A stretch of DNA of 25,321 bases from a virus, in IMG/VR virus record IMGVR_UViG_3300042353_000255, positions 1 to 25,321 of that record, one strand, 5' to 3'. The position numbers and the translations under genes were made by a program. Below the pieces are notes generated by a model. It did not search any database. It saw only the letters and a program-made list of their open reading frames with translations, and was not told the DNA's origin. Below are positions 1-5,614 of the stretch, piece after piece. Position 1 is the stretch's first letter; each line of letters begins with the position of its first letter.

Positions 1-1324
1 TTACAATGGTTTTACATAACGCATCCAATTGACCTTTCCCATTTCGGTATCGGTTATGGTCAATGTATTCATTTATTGGGTTAAATTCCTGTGTAAAGTC
101 CGAAAATATAACCCGTTCAATTAGGTCAAAGGTTACATCTTTAGTGTTAAACATTAGGCGGCCACGTAAATAAATACTGTTTAGCCTTTCTTTGCTTACC
201 TCTTGCCCGTTTTCTTCCAGCTTTTGAGTAATGGCATTTTTACGAATTGGATGGTTTTGCCTTATCCATTCCATAACTCCTTCAATTAAGTTTTCGGGAT
301 CACTCGAAACTTTGCGAAGGTCTATGTCATCGCGGCTATAAACCTCTTTGGCAACCGACATAGCTTGTTCTTGACTTAGCCCGTCAATTTCTACAAGTTG
401 CTGCACGACCCCTTCAATTTGTCGGCCAGCACGTTTACCCATCGCAGCAACTTGCACTGAACGGCTATTAGTTTTTGGGGCATGGATGCCAACTTGCTTT
501 AACATCCAATAGAACGTACCAACACCAACCTTTGAACGGGGCGCGGTCTTTAGGCATTCGGTATATTTGCGGTCGGCCTGACTTGAATCATATTTTGGCG
601 AAGCAAAACACAACGCATGAAACATGGAACGCCCGTCCTCACCAAAGCCAGCCGCAACCGATAACCCTAATCGCAAGTAGCTTTCGTAGTCAGGTGCAAT
701 ATCAATACCCAATGATTTGACCTCTTGACACATTTCACCAGCAACTGACGGAGGACAAACAACTGGAATACTTTGAATTTTGGCGCGGCTTTCGGCTTTT
801 ACTCCTGACTTTTTACTCTTTTCGTTTATAAAAATTTCGGGGTCGTATGAAACAAAACGCAATGATGCTACGTTCTTAGGTGCTTCATCAACTACAATCC
901 CGTAAGTTGTAAAGTAGTAATTTGATAACCACGCATAGCTTTCTTTGTGCTTTTCGGGGTTTACCTTAACCACGCAAACAAGCCCTTTCCCGCTTGCTGA
1001 AAAGAACAACGCATGAGTGTAGGCATCGGCCAGCAGTTCGGTTTTATCGCTAAACTTATCAATGTCTACCGCTAAAAATCCACTATGGTCAATTAGTAGC
1101 TCGCCTTTCCTTTCTCGAAACGTGCCAGCGATGGTAACGGATGGAAGGTTTAACTTTGCCCTATCGCGGGTCTTTTTATCTTCAATTCCACGAATTGCAA
1201 TAACTTGGTCTTTCCATTGGCCATACTTAACGGCACTAAAGAAGTCGAACATCGTCATTAGTTCATCGCAAATATGCGGCTGACCTTTTAACGGTAGCTT
1301 TTTGAATAGGCTAATTTTACTCAT
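1..1324 (-). CDS. BT4734-type primase / VapE-like replication protein, C-terminus beyond the window
   Basis: This is the first 441 residues of an open frame that runs off the left edge. Residues 1 to about 185 match the BT4734/VirE_N family of archaeo-eukaryotic primase folds: a catalytic D-I-D (D87, D89) in FLAVDID, a SASGKG loop at 109-114, and the family-typical ASLRFVSYDPEIFIN stretch at 153-167. Residues about 200-275 look like a PriCT-2 primase C-terminal domain (SYLRLGLSVAAGFGEDGR, then KYTECLKT and VGTFYWMLKQVGI). The remainder resembles the region preceding the VapE P-loop helicase in Bacteroidota prophage proteins; the P-loop itself would lie outside the window. The role is probably primer synthesis and helicase loading or unwinding for phage replication. 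The ATG at 1324 follows a structured leader and a promoter-like box. The domain calls are recognised by eye. Confidence 0.9.
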   Translation of the reverse strand, partial: MSKISLFKKLPLKGQPHICDELMTMFDFFSAVKYGQWKDQVIAIRGIEDKKTRDRAKLNLPSVTIAGTFRERKGELLIDHSGFLAVDIDKFSDKTELLADAYTHALFFSASGKGLVCVVKVNPEKHKESYAWLSNYYFTTYGIVVDEAPKNVASLRFVSYDPEIFINEKSKKSGVKAESRAKIQSIPVVCPPSVAGEMCQEVKSLGIDIAPDYESYLRLGLSVAAGFGEDGRSMFHALCFASPKYDSSQADRKYTECLKTAPRSKVGVGTFYWMLKQVGIHAPKTNSRSVQVAAMGKRAGRQIEGVVQQLVEIDGLSQEQAMSVAKEVYSRDDIDLRKVSSDPENLIEGVMEWIRQNHPIRKNAITQKLEENGQEVSKERLNSIYLRGRLMFNTKDVTFDLIERVIFSDFTQEFNPINEYIDHNRYRNGKGQLDALCKTIV

Positions 1325-1337
1325 GGTATAACATAGA

Positions 1338-1407
1338 TGCAAGGGCTGTGTAGACGCACAGTAATTACAGACGCGACATGGCCGCCTGTAATGTTTTTAC
1401 CCTTGCA
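1338..1407 (-). ncRNA. Candidate structured leader RNA (three-way junction) before the primase gene
   Basis: Read as minus-strand RNA, TGCAAGGG (1407-1400) can pair with CCCTTGCA (1345-1338), a perfect 8-bp closing stem. Inside it sit a 10-bp hairpin with one G-U pair (ATTACAGGCG 1392-1383 with CGTCTGTAAT 1373-1364, 9-nt loop) and a 5-bp hairpin (CTGTG/CACAG, 1361-1346, 6-nt loop). The second hairpin stacks directly on the closing stem. The element ends 13 nt before the primase ATG, where a translation-controlling leader would be placed. I do not recognise it as a known riboswitch. A DNA-level role, such as an origin or protein site, is equally possible. Confidence 0.4.
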
Positions 1408-1442
1408 AGATGTTTAATGTGTGAATCATATCGTTTTAGCAT
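1365..1442 (-). CDS. Possible 25-residue leader ORF in the primase leader
   Basis: An ATG at 1442 opens 25 codons to a TAA at 1365; the peptide begins MLKRYDSHIKHLARVK and is basic and helical in character. Its last dozen codons lie inside the closing stem and first hairpin of the structured leader, so translating it would disrupt that fold. It starts about 20 nt after the presumed transcription start of the primase transcript. It may be a leader peptide or a chance frame; nothing but position supports it. Confidence 0.25.
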   Translation of the reverse strand: MLKRYDSHIKHLARVKTLQAAMSRL

Positions 1443-1467
1443 TCGGGCGTCTAACTCCGAACGGTTG

Positions 1468-1499
1468 CAAATGTAGTAAATAGTTTTCAATTATGCAAG
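1468..1499 (-). promoter_or_regulatory. Bacteroidota-type promoter candidate for the primase gene
   Basis: The -7 box TACATTTG (1475-1468) matches TAnnTTTG. A CTTG (1499-1496), one mismatch from TTTG, lies 20 nt upstream, which is the usual spacing. The transcript would start near 1463, giving a leader of about 139 nt. Confidence 0.5.
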
Positions 1500-1549
1500 C
1501 CCTCACAACTAAATGCAAGGGCTTCTTTTAATCGTTCGGTTTGGGTCAT
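1487..1549 (-). CDS. Possible 20-residue coupled ORF
   Basis: An ATG at 1549 overlaps the previous stop as ATGA and gives a 20-residue peptide, MTQTERLKEALAFSCEGLHN, ending in TGA. It is the last frame in a chain of ATGA-coupled small genes. Its DNA carries a CCCTTGCA identical to the 3' arm of the primase leader stem. It is very short, and the coupling is the only support. Confidence 0.3.
   Translation of the reverse strand: MTQTERLKEALAFSCEGLHN
1497..1524. repeat. Inverted repeat, 7-bp arms
   Basis: AAGCCCT (1497-1503) and AGGGCTT (1518-1524) are separated by 14 nt. On the minus strand no U-tract follows, so it does not look like a terminator for the phage operon. It overlaps one copy of the TGCAAGGG-type repeat. 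Confidence 0.4.
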
Positions 1550-1704
1550 TTCATTATGTCGTTATAGAACATTCTTTGCTGCTGTACCGTAAACAACTTA
1601 ACGTGCGTTGGTATCTCATGCGTTTCCTTGCATACGTGCGGTTCGTATGCCGCGATTGGGCAAAGAAGGCACGAAATGTAATAAGTTAGGAATAGCGACC
1701 TCAT
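1546..1704 (-). CDS. Small hypothetical protein, 52 residues
   Basis: An ATG at 1704 overlaps the stop of the upstream gene as ATGA and gives 52 residues ending in TGA. The N-terminus (MRSLFLTYYISCLLCPIAAY) is hydrophobic with two cysteines and could be a signal or anchor segment, followed by a polar stretch with three histidines and a C-terminal QQQRMFYNDIMK. The exact coupling to both neighbours and the protein-like composition support a real gene. The function is not recognised; a small membrane-associated or exported phage protein is possible. Confidence 0.6.
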   Translation of the reverse strand: MRSLFLTYYISCLLCPIAAYEPHVCKETHEIPTHVKLFTVQQQRMFYNDIMK

Positions 1705-1910
1705 GGCAGTAGTTCAGCTAATCGGTTCTCAATTATCGACATAGCCCGATCCGATACGATGTCGGTTATATCTTGGCCATCCTCACTATGTACGCTGTAA
1801 ACTTCGCACTCAAAGTATGACGGGGTGTCTTGCGTGGCTTTCTCGCTTTCATAGTTGCCTTGCACCTGTAGAGTGATGCCCCAGACTTGTACTGTTTTCT
1901 CGAATGTCAT
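1701..1910 (-). CDS. Hypothetical protein, 69 residues
   Basis: The gene starts at an ATG overlapping the previous stop (ATGA) and is itself coupled to the next small gene by ATGA. The product begins MTFEKTVQVWGITLQVQGNY and has alternating polar and hydrophobic residues typical of beta strands, then an acidic middle and a short C-terminal helix (DRAMSIIENRLAELLP). There are no membrane segments and no catalytic motif I recognise. It belongs to the short operon started by the promoter at about 2457. The function is unknown. Confidence 0.75.
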   Translation of the reverse strand: MTFEKTVQVWGITLQVQGNYESEKATQDTPSYFECEVYSVHSEDGQDITDIVSDRAMSIIENRLAELLP

Positions 1911-2230
1911 GATTTTAGTGTTTCTGAAAGTGAATTAACTGAAAGCGTAACGCCACTGCATTCGATGAAGATGGTGTACGTGATGCCGCTGTAAATGCTT
2001 ACTTCTACATTGGTCACTATTGCATCCAGTCCTAAGTACTTGAACTTGTTACCAACGCTGAAATCGTCCTCATCTTCTATTTCTCCCGACCCGTCACACC
2101 GGTCGCACGTCACTTCATAACCGCAACCTCCGCAGCATTCTTGCCAAGGGGTCTTTGTGCATTGTCTGCTTGTATCAACATAGTACTTTCCTTCTTCGCA
2201 ATCAGGGCAAGGCTTCATTTTGGTTTCCAT
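1907..2230 (-). CDS. DnaJ-type zinc-knuckle protein, 107 residues
   Basis: The N-terminal 52 residues carry a cysteine array like the zinc-binding centre of DnaJ: CPDCEEG (8-14), then C24, then CCGGCG (32-37) and CDRCDGSGEI (42-51). The rest, about residues 56-107, is beta-rich and polar. Small proteins with one such knuckle are common in phage early regions, where they probably mediate protein or nucleic-acid contacts. No J-domain is present, so it is not a full co-chaperone. The ATG at 2230 follows TAAAACCAAACCACA, a leader shared almost exactly with the gene at 5865; a second Met at codon 5 is an alternative start. Confidence 0.8.
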   Translation of the reverse strand: METKMKPCPDCEEGKYYVDTSRQCTKTPWQECCGGCGYEVTCDRCDGSGEIEDEDDFSVGNKFKYLGLDAIVTNVEVSIYSGITYTIFIECSGVTLSVNSLSETLKS

Positions 2231-2242
2231 TGTGGTTTGGTT

Positions 2243-2434
2243 TTAGTCTTGGTTAGTTATCGTATACAAATTGCCATCCTGTTCAACTTGATGGCTTTTC
2301 TTTAGTTCTTTAAGGTCGGATTCAATAACTGATATACTCAATTTGCGCCCCATTTGCTGACCTACAAGCAACGCTATTGATTGTTTTGAATAACTACCCG
2401 AACGGAGTAACGATAGTACGTGTGATGTTCTCAT
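2243..2434 (-). CDS. Possible small winged-helix regulator, 63 residues
   Basis: The sequence fits a winged-helix pattern: helix (SIALLVGQQMG, 19-29), recognition-like helix (SISVIESDLKELKKSHQV, 33-50), and a wing ending GNLYTIT (54-60). It is the first gene behind the promoter with box TATATTTG and the 19-bp palindrome. A DNA-binding protein at that place could control its own promoter and the sister promoter at about 6174. That role is inference; the fold call is weak because the protein is short. The ATG at 2434 follows an A-rich leader containing TTAAACCAC. Confidence 0.6.
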   Translation of the reverse strand: MRTSHVLSLLRSGSYSKQSIALLVGQQMGRKLSISVIESDLKELKKSHQVEQDGNLYTITNQD

Positions 2435-2456
2435 TTTGATGTGGTTTAATGTGCTG

Positions 2457-2486
2457 CAAATATATACATAAATTCGTTACCACAAC
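2457..2486 (-). promoter_or_regulatory. Promoter with box TATATTTG, second early/middle operon
   Basis: The -7 box TATATTTG (2464-2457) is preceded 8 nt upstream by GTAACGAA (2480-2473) and by GTTG (2486-2483) with an 18-nt spacer. The same three elements with the same spacings occur at 6174-6203. The start would be near 2450, leaving a leader of about 16 nt before the 63-residue gene. Confidence 0.7.
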
Positions 2487-2496
2487 GCCAAACGTA

Positions 2497-2515
2497 ATTT
2501 AGAACGATTCTAAAT
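2497..2515. promoter_or_regulatory. 19-bp palindromic operator candidate, copy 2
   Basis: ATTTAGAAC-G-ATTCTAAAT is a palindrome with 9-bp arms and one inner mismatch. It differs by one base from the perfect copy at 6226-6244. It lies 16 nt upstream of the GTAACGAA box, between the stop of the 126-residue gene and the promoter. Confidence 0.65.
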
Positions 2516-2520
2516 AAGGG

Positions 2521-2901
2521 TTAACGGGTCGCAGCCATTACCGCAATCACAACGCTTTCAACCGCTACGATGGTTGCAAGGATTACCCCCGTGGTTTGCC
2601 TACGTCTAACCTTAGCCGTTTCGCGTTTGAGCATACTTTCTAAAGCCTTCGCCCTATCCGTTTCAATCGCGGCTACTTCGCTAATGTTCGCCACCTGTGA
2701 TTCAGCGTTCAATCTTAGCCGTTCACTTTCGGAGTGCGCCCTTTGCCATAGTTGCCTTTCTAAAGTTTCGTTTGCAAGTTGCTCAATCAAGTATTCGCGT
2801 TCATCCAGCAGCACGTTAGCCCTTCGCACTTGGATAGGCGTTAGGGTTACTTGCGCGGTTGCCGACAAGGATAGGAGTAAAAGGAGTGAGGTTAGTTTCA
2901 T
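2521..2901 (-). CDS. Exported coiled-coil protein with C-terminal membrane anchor, spanin-like
   Basis: Residues 1-17 (MKLTSLLLLLSLSATAQ) form a signal peptide with a likely cut after ATA. Residues 25-100 are charged and heptad-like, suggesting a coiled coil. Residues 104-123 (TGVILATIVAVESVVIAVMA) form a transmembrane helix, preceded by basic KVRRRQ. A leader at the N-terminus and an anchor at the C-terminus is the layout of unimolecular spanins, which join inner and outer membrane at lysis, but the lipobox cysteine that defines them is absent. It follows the endolysin and another membrane gene, which supports a lysis role. The gene overlaps the upstream one by 4 nt. Confidence 0.65.
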   Translation of the reverse strand: MKLTSLLLLLSLSATAQVTLTPIQVRRANVLLDEREYLIEQLANETLERQLWQRAHSESERLRLNAESQVANISEVAAIETDRAKALESMLKRETAKVRRRQTTGVILATIVAVESVVIAVMAATR

Positions 2902-3119
2902 TTTTCAGAAACAAATGTAGGCCAATCCAGTTCTTTAATTTCGCTAATACTAAGTAAAATTAAATCCCTCTGATTTGGGAATTTTTCATGTGATAATTCT
3001 AAGCATCTTTTTATTGTAGGATGCCCGTACGTTGTAATAAATTCAAATGTATTAAACGACAAGCTTTGATTTGGATTCTTGCCAAGCGTACAAATAAAAA
3101 AGTAACGTTGCTTTCTCAT
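2898..3119 (-). CDS. Hypothetical protein, 73 residues
   Basis: It is coupled by 4-nt overlaps to both neighbours, which are lysis candidates. The product is short and mixed: MRKQRYFFICTLGKNPNQSL at the start, a possible helix around RCLELSHEKF, and ISEIKELDWPTFVSEK at the end. No signal peptide or clear transmembrane segment is seen. The DNA is more A+T-rich than its neighbours. The function is not recognised; location suggests a lysis accessory or an inserted small gene. Confidence 0.65.
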   Translation of the reverse strand: MRKQRYFFICTLGKNPNQSLSFNTFEFITTYGHPTIKRCLELSHEKFPNQRDLILLSISEIKELDWPTFVSEK

Positions 3120-3445
3120 TCGCTTAATCTGTTTACCAAAACAACCCCCTGAATACTATCCCCTTGCGACATTCTAACGCTTTTAACCCCCTCAAACTTT
3201 GCCTTACTTACCCTTTTCACCTTAGGCATTTCCTCCGCTTGCTTAACCGTTTCGCTATGGGTCGTTTTAAGCGTATTTGCCGTGTTCAAACTATCTTTAG
3301 CGGTTTGGAGTAGTTCCACCTTGCGCGGGTCGATTGGGGGCGGTGTTGGAGGGTTGTAAAATGATAGGTAAGCGATGCAAAGAATAGCCCCAATAATTAA
3401 CGCGGTGCATATTGCTGTAATGGCGTGTGCTTGGTTTGTGGTCAT
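3116..3445 (-). CDS. Single-pass membrane protein, lysis cassette candidate
   Basis: One transmembrane helix (about 9-29, ITAICTALIIGAILCIAYLSF) is followed by a proline-rich linker (NPPTPPPIDP, 31-40) and a polar, largely helical domain of about 65 residues. This is the layout of an inner-membrane spanin (Rz-like) subunit, and the gene is coupled by TAATG to the endolysin gene upstream. With the exported coiled-coil protein downstream it could form a two-part spanin. No sequence motif proves this, and a pinholin or generic membrane protein is possible. Confidence 0.6.
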   Translation of the reverse strand: MTTNQAHAITAICTALIIGAILCIAYLSFYNPPTPPPIDPRKVELLQTAKDSLNTANTLKTTHSETVKQAEEMPKVKRVSKAKFEGVKSVRMSQGDSIQGVVLVNRLSE

Positions 3446-3864
3446 TATTTCTTCAGCTCAAAATGTGGTAGGTCAATCACCTTGTTTTTACCCAATCCAT
3501 CACCTCCCCAAATTAGTACCACGCCAAATTCCACCCACGCAATTCCTTGCAAGTGTCGTGCAATTGGTTCGTAGTGCTTAGGATCCCAGCTTGCCTTGCC
3601 ATCTACAAATGCGTAGATGTCAAAGGCATCTCCGTCTTGGTGGCGTGAGCGTTTCTTCATTCCATCCACCCATGTAATGATTTGCCCAGCTTCGGTTCGC
3701 CCTTTGGCATACAGTTGATTTTGACGGTAGGCAGTACGCAATCCACCATCGGGAGGAATGCCGAAGTCGATTGGCGTGTCAATTATCGCCCGTTCAATTA
3801 TCTCGATTAACACGGGTTTGATTCCTTCAAGCCGTTCGCGGCTCTTATTGGATAGTACTGGCAT
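3445..3864 (-). CDS. M15-type L-Ala-D-Glu / D-Ala-D-Ala peptidase endolysin
   Basis: The 139-residue product matches the peptidase M15 family (VanY, T5 Lys and Ply118-type endolysins). Zinc ligands are visible: H75 and D82 in SRHQDGDAFD and H134 in DLPHFEL, with D131 at the catalytic-acid position. Other family landmarks are GLRTAYRQNQLYAKGRT (41-57) and IWGGDG (118-123). It would cut peptide cross-bridges of peptidoglycan at lysis. No signal peptide is present, so a holin should release it. It overlaps its neighbours by one base on each side. Unusually, it lies between a single-strand-binding protein and small regulatory genes rather than in the late operon. Confidence 0.9.
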   Translation of the reverse strand: MPVLSNKSRERLEGIKPVLIEIIERAIIDTPIDFGIPPDGGLRTAYRQNQLYAKGRTEAGQIITWVDGMKKRSRHQDGDAFDIYAFVDGKASWDPKHYEPIARHLQGIAWVEFGVVLIWGGDGLGKNKVIDLPHFELKK

Positions 3865-4211
3865 TAGAACGGTAATGAATCACTATCTACGTCCTCAACT
3901 AATGCGGCCGCTACTGGTATTGGATTAGCCCGTTGGTTACTTGCGACAATCGGGGTAGCTTCTATTTTCCAACCCGTAATGCTTGGGTAGTACTTGCCGC
4001 TATATTCTCGACCACCTAAATTTATAGATACTTTTACGGTTTGCCCAACCTTCAAGTTGTCCAATAAGGCAACCTTATCTTTCTTAAATTCGATTGGAGT
4101 TAGTGCATCGTATTGCGCACCCGTGTCGACCACCAATAATCGCTTGGTGAATCCGTTTGCTCCTACTGTTTCTGTTTGCCCGATGTGAGCCACTTTACCT
4201 TCTACTTGCAT
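3864..4211 (-). CDS. DUF3127-like OB-fold single-stranded-DNA-binding protein
   Basis: From the ATG at 4211 the product is 115 residues and begins MQVEGKVAHIGQTETVG. It matches the DUF3127 family of Bacteroidota: GFTKRLLVVDTG, KVGQTVKVSINLGGREYSGKYYPSITGWKIE, and an acidic tail ending DVDSDSLPF, like the DDLPF tip of bacterial SSB. It probably coats ssDNA for the adjacent ERF annealing protein and recruits partners through its tail. The frame is open to 4397, but those extra residues do not fit the family and that stretch encodes another small gene, so the internal ATG after an A-rich leader is preferred. Confidence 0.85.
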   Translation of the reverse strand: MQVEGKVAHIGQTETVGANGFTKRLLVVDTGAQYDALTPIEFKKDKVALLDNLKVGQTVKVSINLGGREYSGKYYPSITGWKIEATPIVASNQRANPIPVAAALVEDVDSDSLPF

Positions 4212-4336
4212 GGTTTGTTTTGTTTTTGCGAATTTACTACTTTTTTGGTTTCTATGAATTGCCCATCTACTAATTTCTTGCCGATTATCCATTGACGGGG
4301 TAATGGACGTCCTACGGTTTCTGTTAAGTATCTCAT
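4202..4336 (-). CDS. Small hypothetical protein, 44 residues
   Basis: An ATG at 4336 overlaps the stop of the Gp157-like gene as ATGA and opens 44 codons to a TAG at 4202, overlapping the start of the DUF3127-like gene by 10 nt. The peptide begins MRYLTETVGRPLPRQWIIGK and ends with a lysine-rich tail. Its coupling on both sides and lack of any gap support a real gene. The function is not recognised; with eight lysines and four arginines it could bind nucleic acid. Confidence 0.6.
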   Translation of the reverse strand: MRYLTETVGRPLPRQWIIGKKLVDGQFIETKKVVNSQKQNKPCK

Positions 4337-4818
4337 TTGATTTGCAAGCTAAGTTTCTCCAACACTTGATACCCTTTGACTTCGCGGCCTTCCTCAATAG
4401 CCGCTTTGATGGCGGTTAGATTCGGGCTGTAACTTTCGGGCTTCACGGTCAGAAATTCCTTGTCCAGTCCTTCGCTACTTCCAACGGTCTGTTTTGATTT
4501 GCGAAAGGATAGTTTTACCAATTCGCTTTTGACTTCGGTTATCCCGTAGAATTGCATGGCATTGCTTATCGTTTCCTTTAGCTTTTCGGCTTTGGCTTGC
4601 TCGGTCTTTTTACGTGCCATTAGCCGCGCTATCTCCGCATCTATAATGTCTACGGTTGCCAGCGCATCTTTAATCACGTAGGCATAGGCTACTGCCTTAC
4701 CTTGCAACTCCGATTGGTTAATGGCCAAAGCGGTTTCTAATTCGGCTGTTAGTTCGCCTTGCTCCAGTTGGTTAGCAAGGTCAAGATATTCCTGTTCGAT
4801 GTGGTAAAGGCTTTTCAT
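4333..4818 (-). CDS. Siphovirus Gp157-like protein
   Basis: The 161-residue product has the layout of the Gp157 family: an N-terminal helix (MKSLYHIEQEYLDLANQLEQ), a central long coiled coil (AYAYVIKDALATVDIIDAEIARLMARKKTEQAKAEK split across 44-80), then a beta-rich C-terminal part with ELVKLSFRKSKQTVG and a helical segment around LTAIKAAIEEG. Family members sit beside single-strand annealing or SSB genes in many siphoviruses; one was linked to phage resistance in Streptococcus thermophilus. The neighbours here, ERF and an SSB-like protein, fit. It overlaps the upstream gene by 4 nt. Its biochemical role is not settled. Confidence 0.85.
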   Translation of the reverse strand: MKSLYHIEQEYLDLANQLEQGELTAELETALAINQSELQGKAVAYAYVIKDALATVDIIDAEIARLMARKKTEQAKAEKLKETISNAMQFYGITEVKSELVKLSFRKSKQTVGSSEGLDKEFLTVKPESYSPNLTAIKAAIEEGREVKGYQVLEKLSLQIK

Positions 4819-5075
4819 GATTCTAAATTGTTAATAATTGAGATAGCTTCTTCGATTGTTTTGCACCATTTCAAATGCTGTTTGCCGCCTTTAAGCATAA
4901 CCTTCCACGGTCGGCTACTGTCATTATGATTAGTACAGTTATACGCTACAAATCTTTTTGATTTATAAGATTCTTCCTTTTTGTATTTGACCTCAATAAC
5001 CTGTAAAGATTCGTTTACATTAAAGTCAATACCCATTTGCTCGAATAAATCGATGGTTTGTTTTTTGGTTTTCAT
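4815..5075 (-). CDS. Hypothetical protein, 86 residues
   Basis: It is coupled by 4-nt overlaps to ERF upstream and the Gp157-like gene downstream. It is lysine-rich and likely alpha/beta: MKTKKQTIDLFEQMGIDF at the start, a strand-like SLQVIEVKYKKEESY, RFVAYNCTNHNDSSRPWKVML in the middle and a C-terminal helix TIEEAISIINNLES. There are two cysteines, too few for a zinc site on their own. The place in the operon suggests a recombination or DNA-processing accessory protein; no family is recognised. Confidence 0.75.
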   Translation of the reverse strand: MKTKKQTIDLFEQMGIDFNVNESLQVIEVKYKKEESYKSKRFVAYNCTNHNDSSRPWKVMLKGGKQHLKWCKTIEEAISIINNLES

Positions 5076-5614
5076 TTGGATGTAAGTAATTCAGCGTTGG
5101 CTGCGGTTAATGTATAGGCTTTCTCAATATCTGCTACGGTGGTGCTGCCTTCGCTTACGGCTTTCTTTGCGGCTTCCCATTTTGGATGCGTAGGCGTTAA
5201 TTCGGCTTTTGCTTTTGGTTGTGCAGCTGGTGCTACCGTTGCCCTTTGCGCATCATCGTCTTCATCAATATTCAAGTTCAAAGCCCCAGCGTAACTGTAC
5301 CTTTTTGCGTAGGTCAAAGCAGACCCCAAAGCCTGTGGATTGCTTGCGTCCTTGCATGGAGTAAGTGATACGCTACTAATGTATTCGCCCGATGTATGCA
5401 ATAGCATCGTCTCTAAGCCACTTTCACATGGCAACTGGATAATCGATAGCCCAACCGCGTTTAAGTGCGGTGTGGTTGCTTCTATGATGTTGCTCAAAGA
5501 TGCGTACTTGTTTTTGAAATGTGGGTTAACGGCATCCTTGCCTACCTTACCCATTAGGCCGTGAAACTTGTGTAATGCTACGGCTATTGATGTAATTGAT
5601 TCGCTGGTTTTCAT
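5072..5614 (-). CDS. ERF-family single-strand annealing protein
   Basis: Landmarks of the ERF superfamily (P22 Erf) are clear: NPHFKNKYASLSNIIEATTP (30-49), LNAVGLSIIQ (51-60), and PQALGSALTYAKRYSYAGAL (93-112), followed by the acidic DEDDDA. An alanine/proline-rich linker (127-140) and a small C-terminal helical part follow. ERF proteins anneal complementary ssDNA in phage recombination and circularisation. The 180-residue length is normal for the shorter members. The adjacent Gp157-like and DUF3127-like genes complete a recombination module. No exonuclease gene is seen next to it. Confidence 0.92.
   Translation of the reverse strand: MKTSESITSIAVALHKFHGLMGKVGKDAVNPHFKNKYASLSNIIEATTPHLNAVGLSIIQLPCESGLETMLLHTSGEYISSVSLTPCKDASNPQALGSALTYAKRYSYAGALNLNIDEDDDAQRATVAPAAQPKAKAELTPTHPKWEAAKKAVSEGSTTVADIEKAYTLTAANAELLTSK

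Noticed and set aside
1497-1524. Terminator at the end of the small-gene operon
   Set aside because: The inverted repeat has a U-tract only when read on the plus strand, where no gene ends; on the minus strand it is followed by GCATAATTG.
2570-2920. 116-codon plus-strand frame opposite the spanin-like gene
   Set aside because: The minus-strand frame has a proper signal peptide, coiled coil and membrane anchor and is coupled to neighbours; the plus frame has neither leader nor context.
4212-4397. N-terminal extension of the DUF3127-like protein by 62 residues
   Set aside because: The extra residues are basic and unlike the family, while another frame over the same stretch gives a well-coupled 44-residue gene; the internal ATG at 4211 fits the family start.
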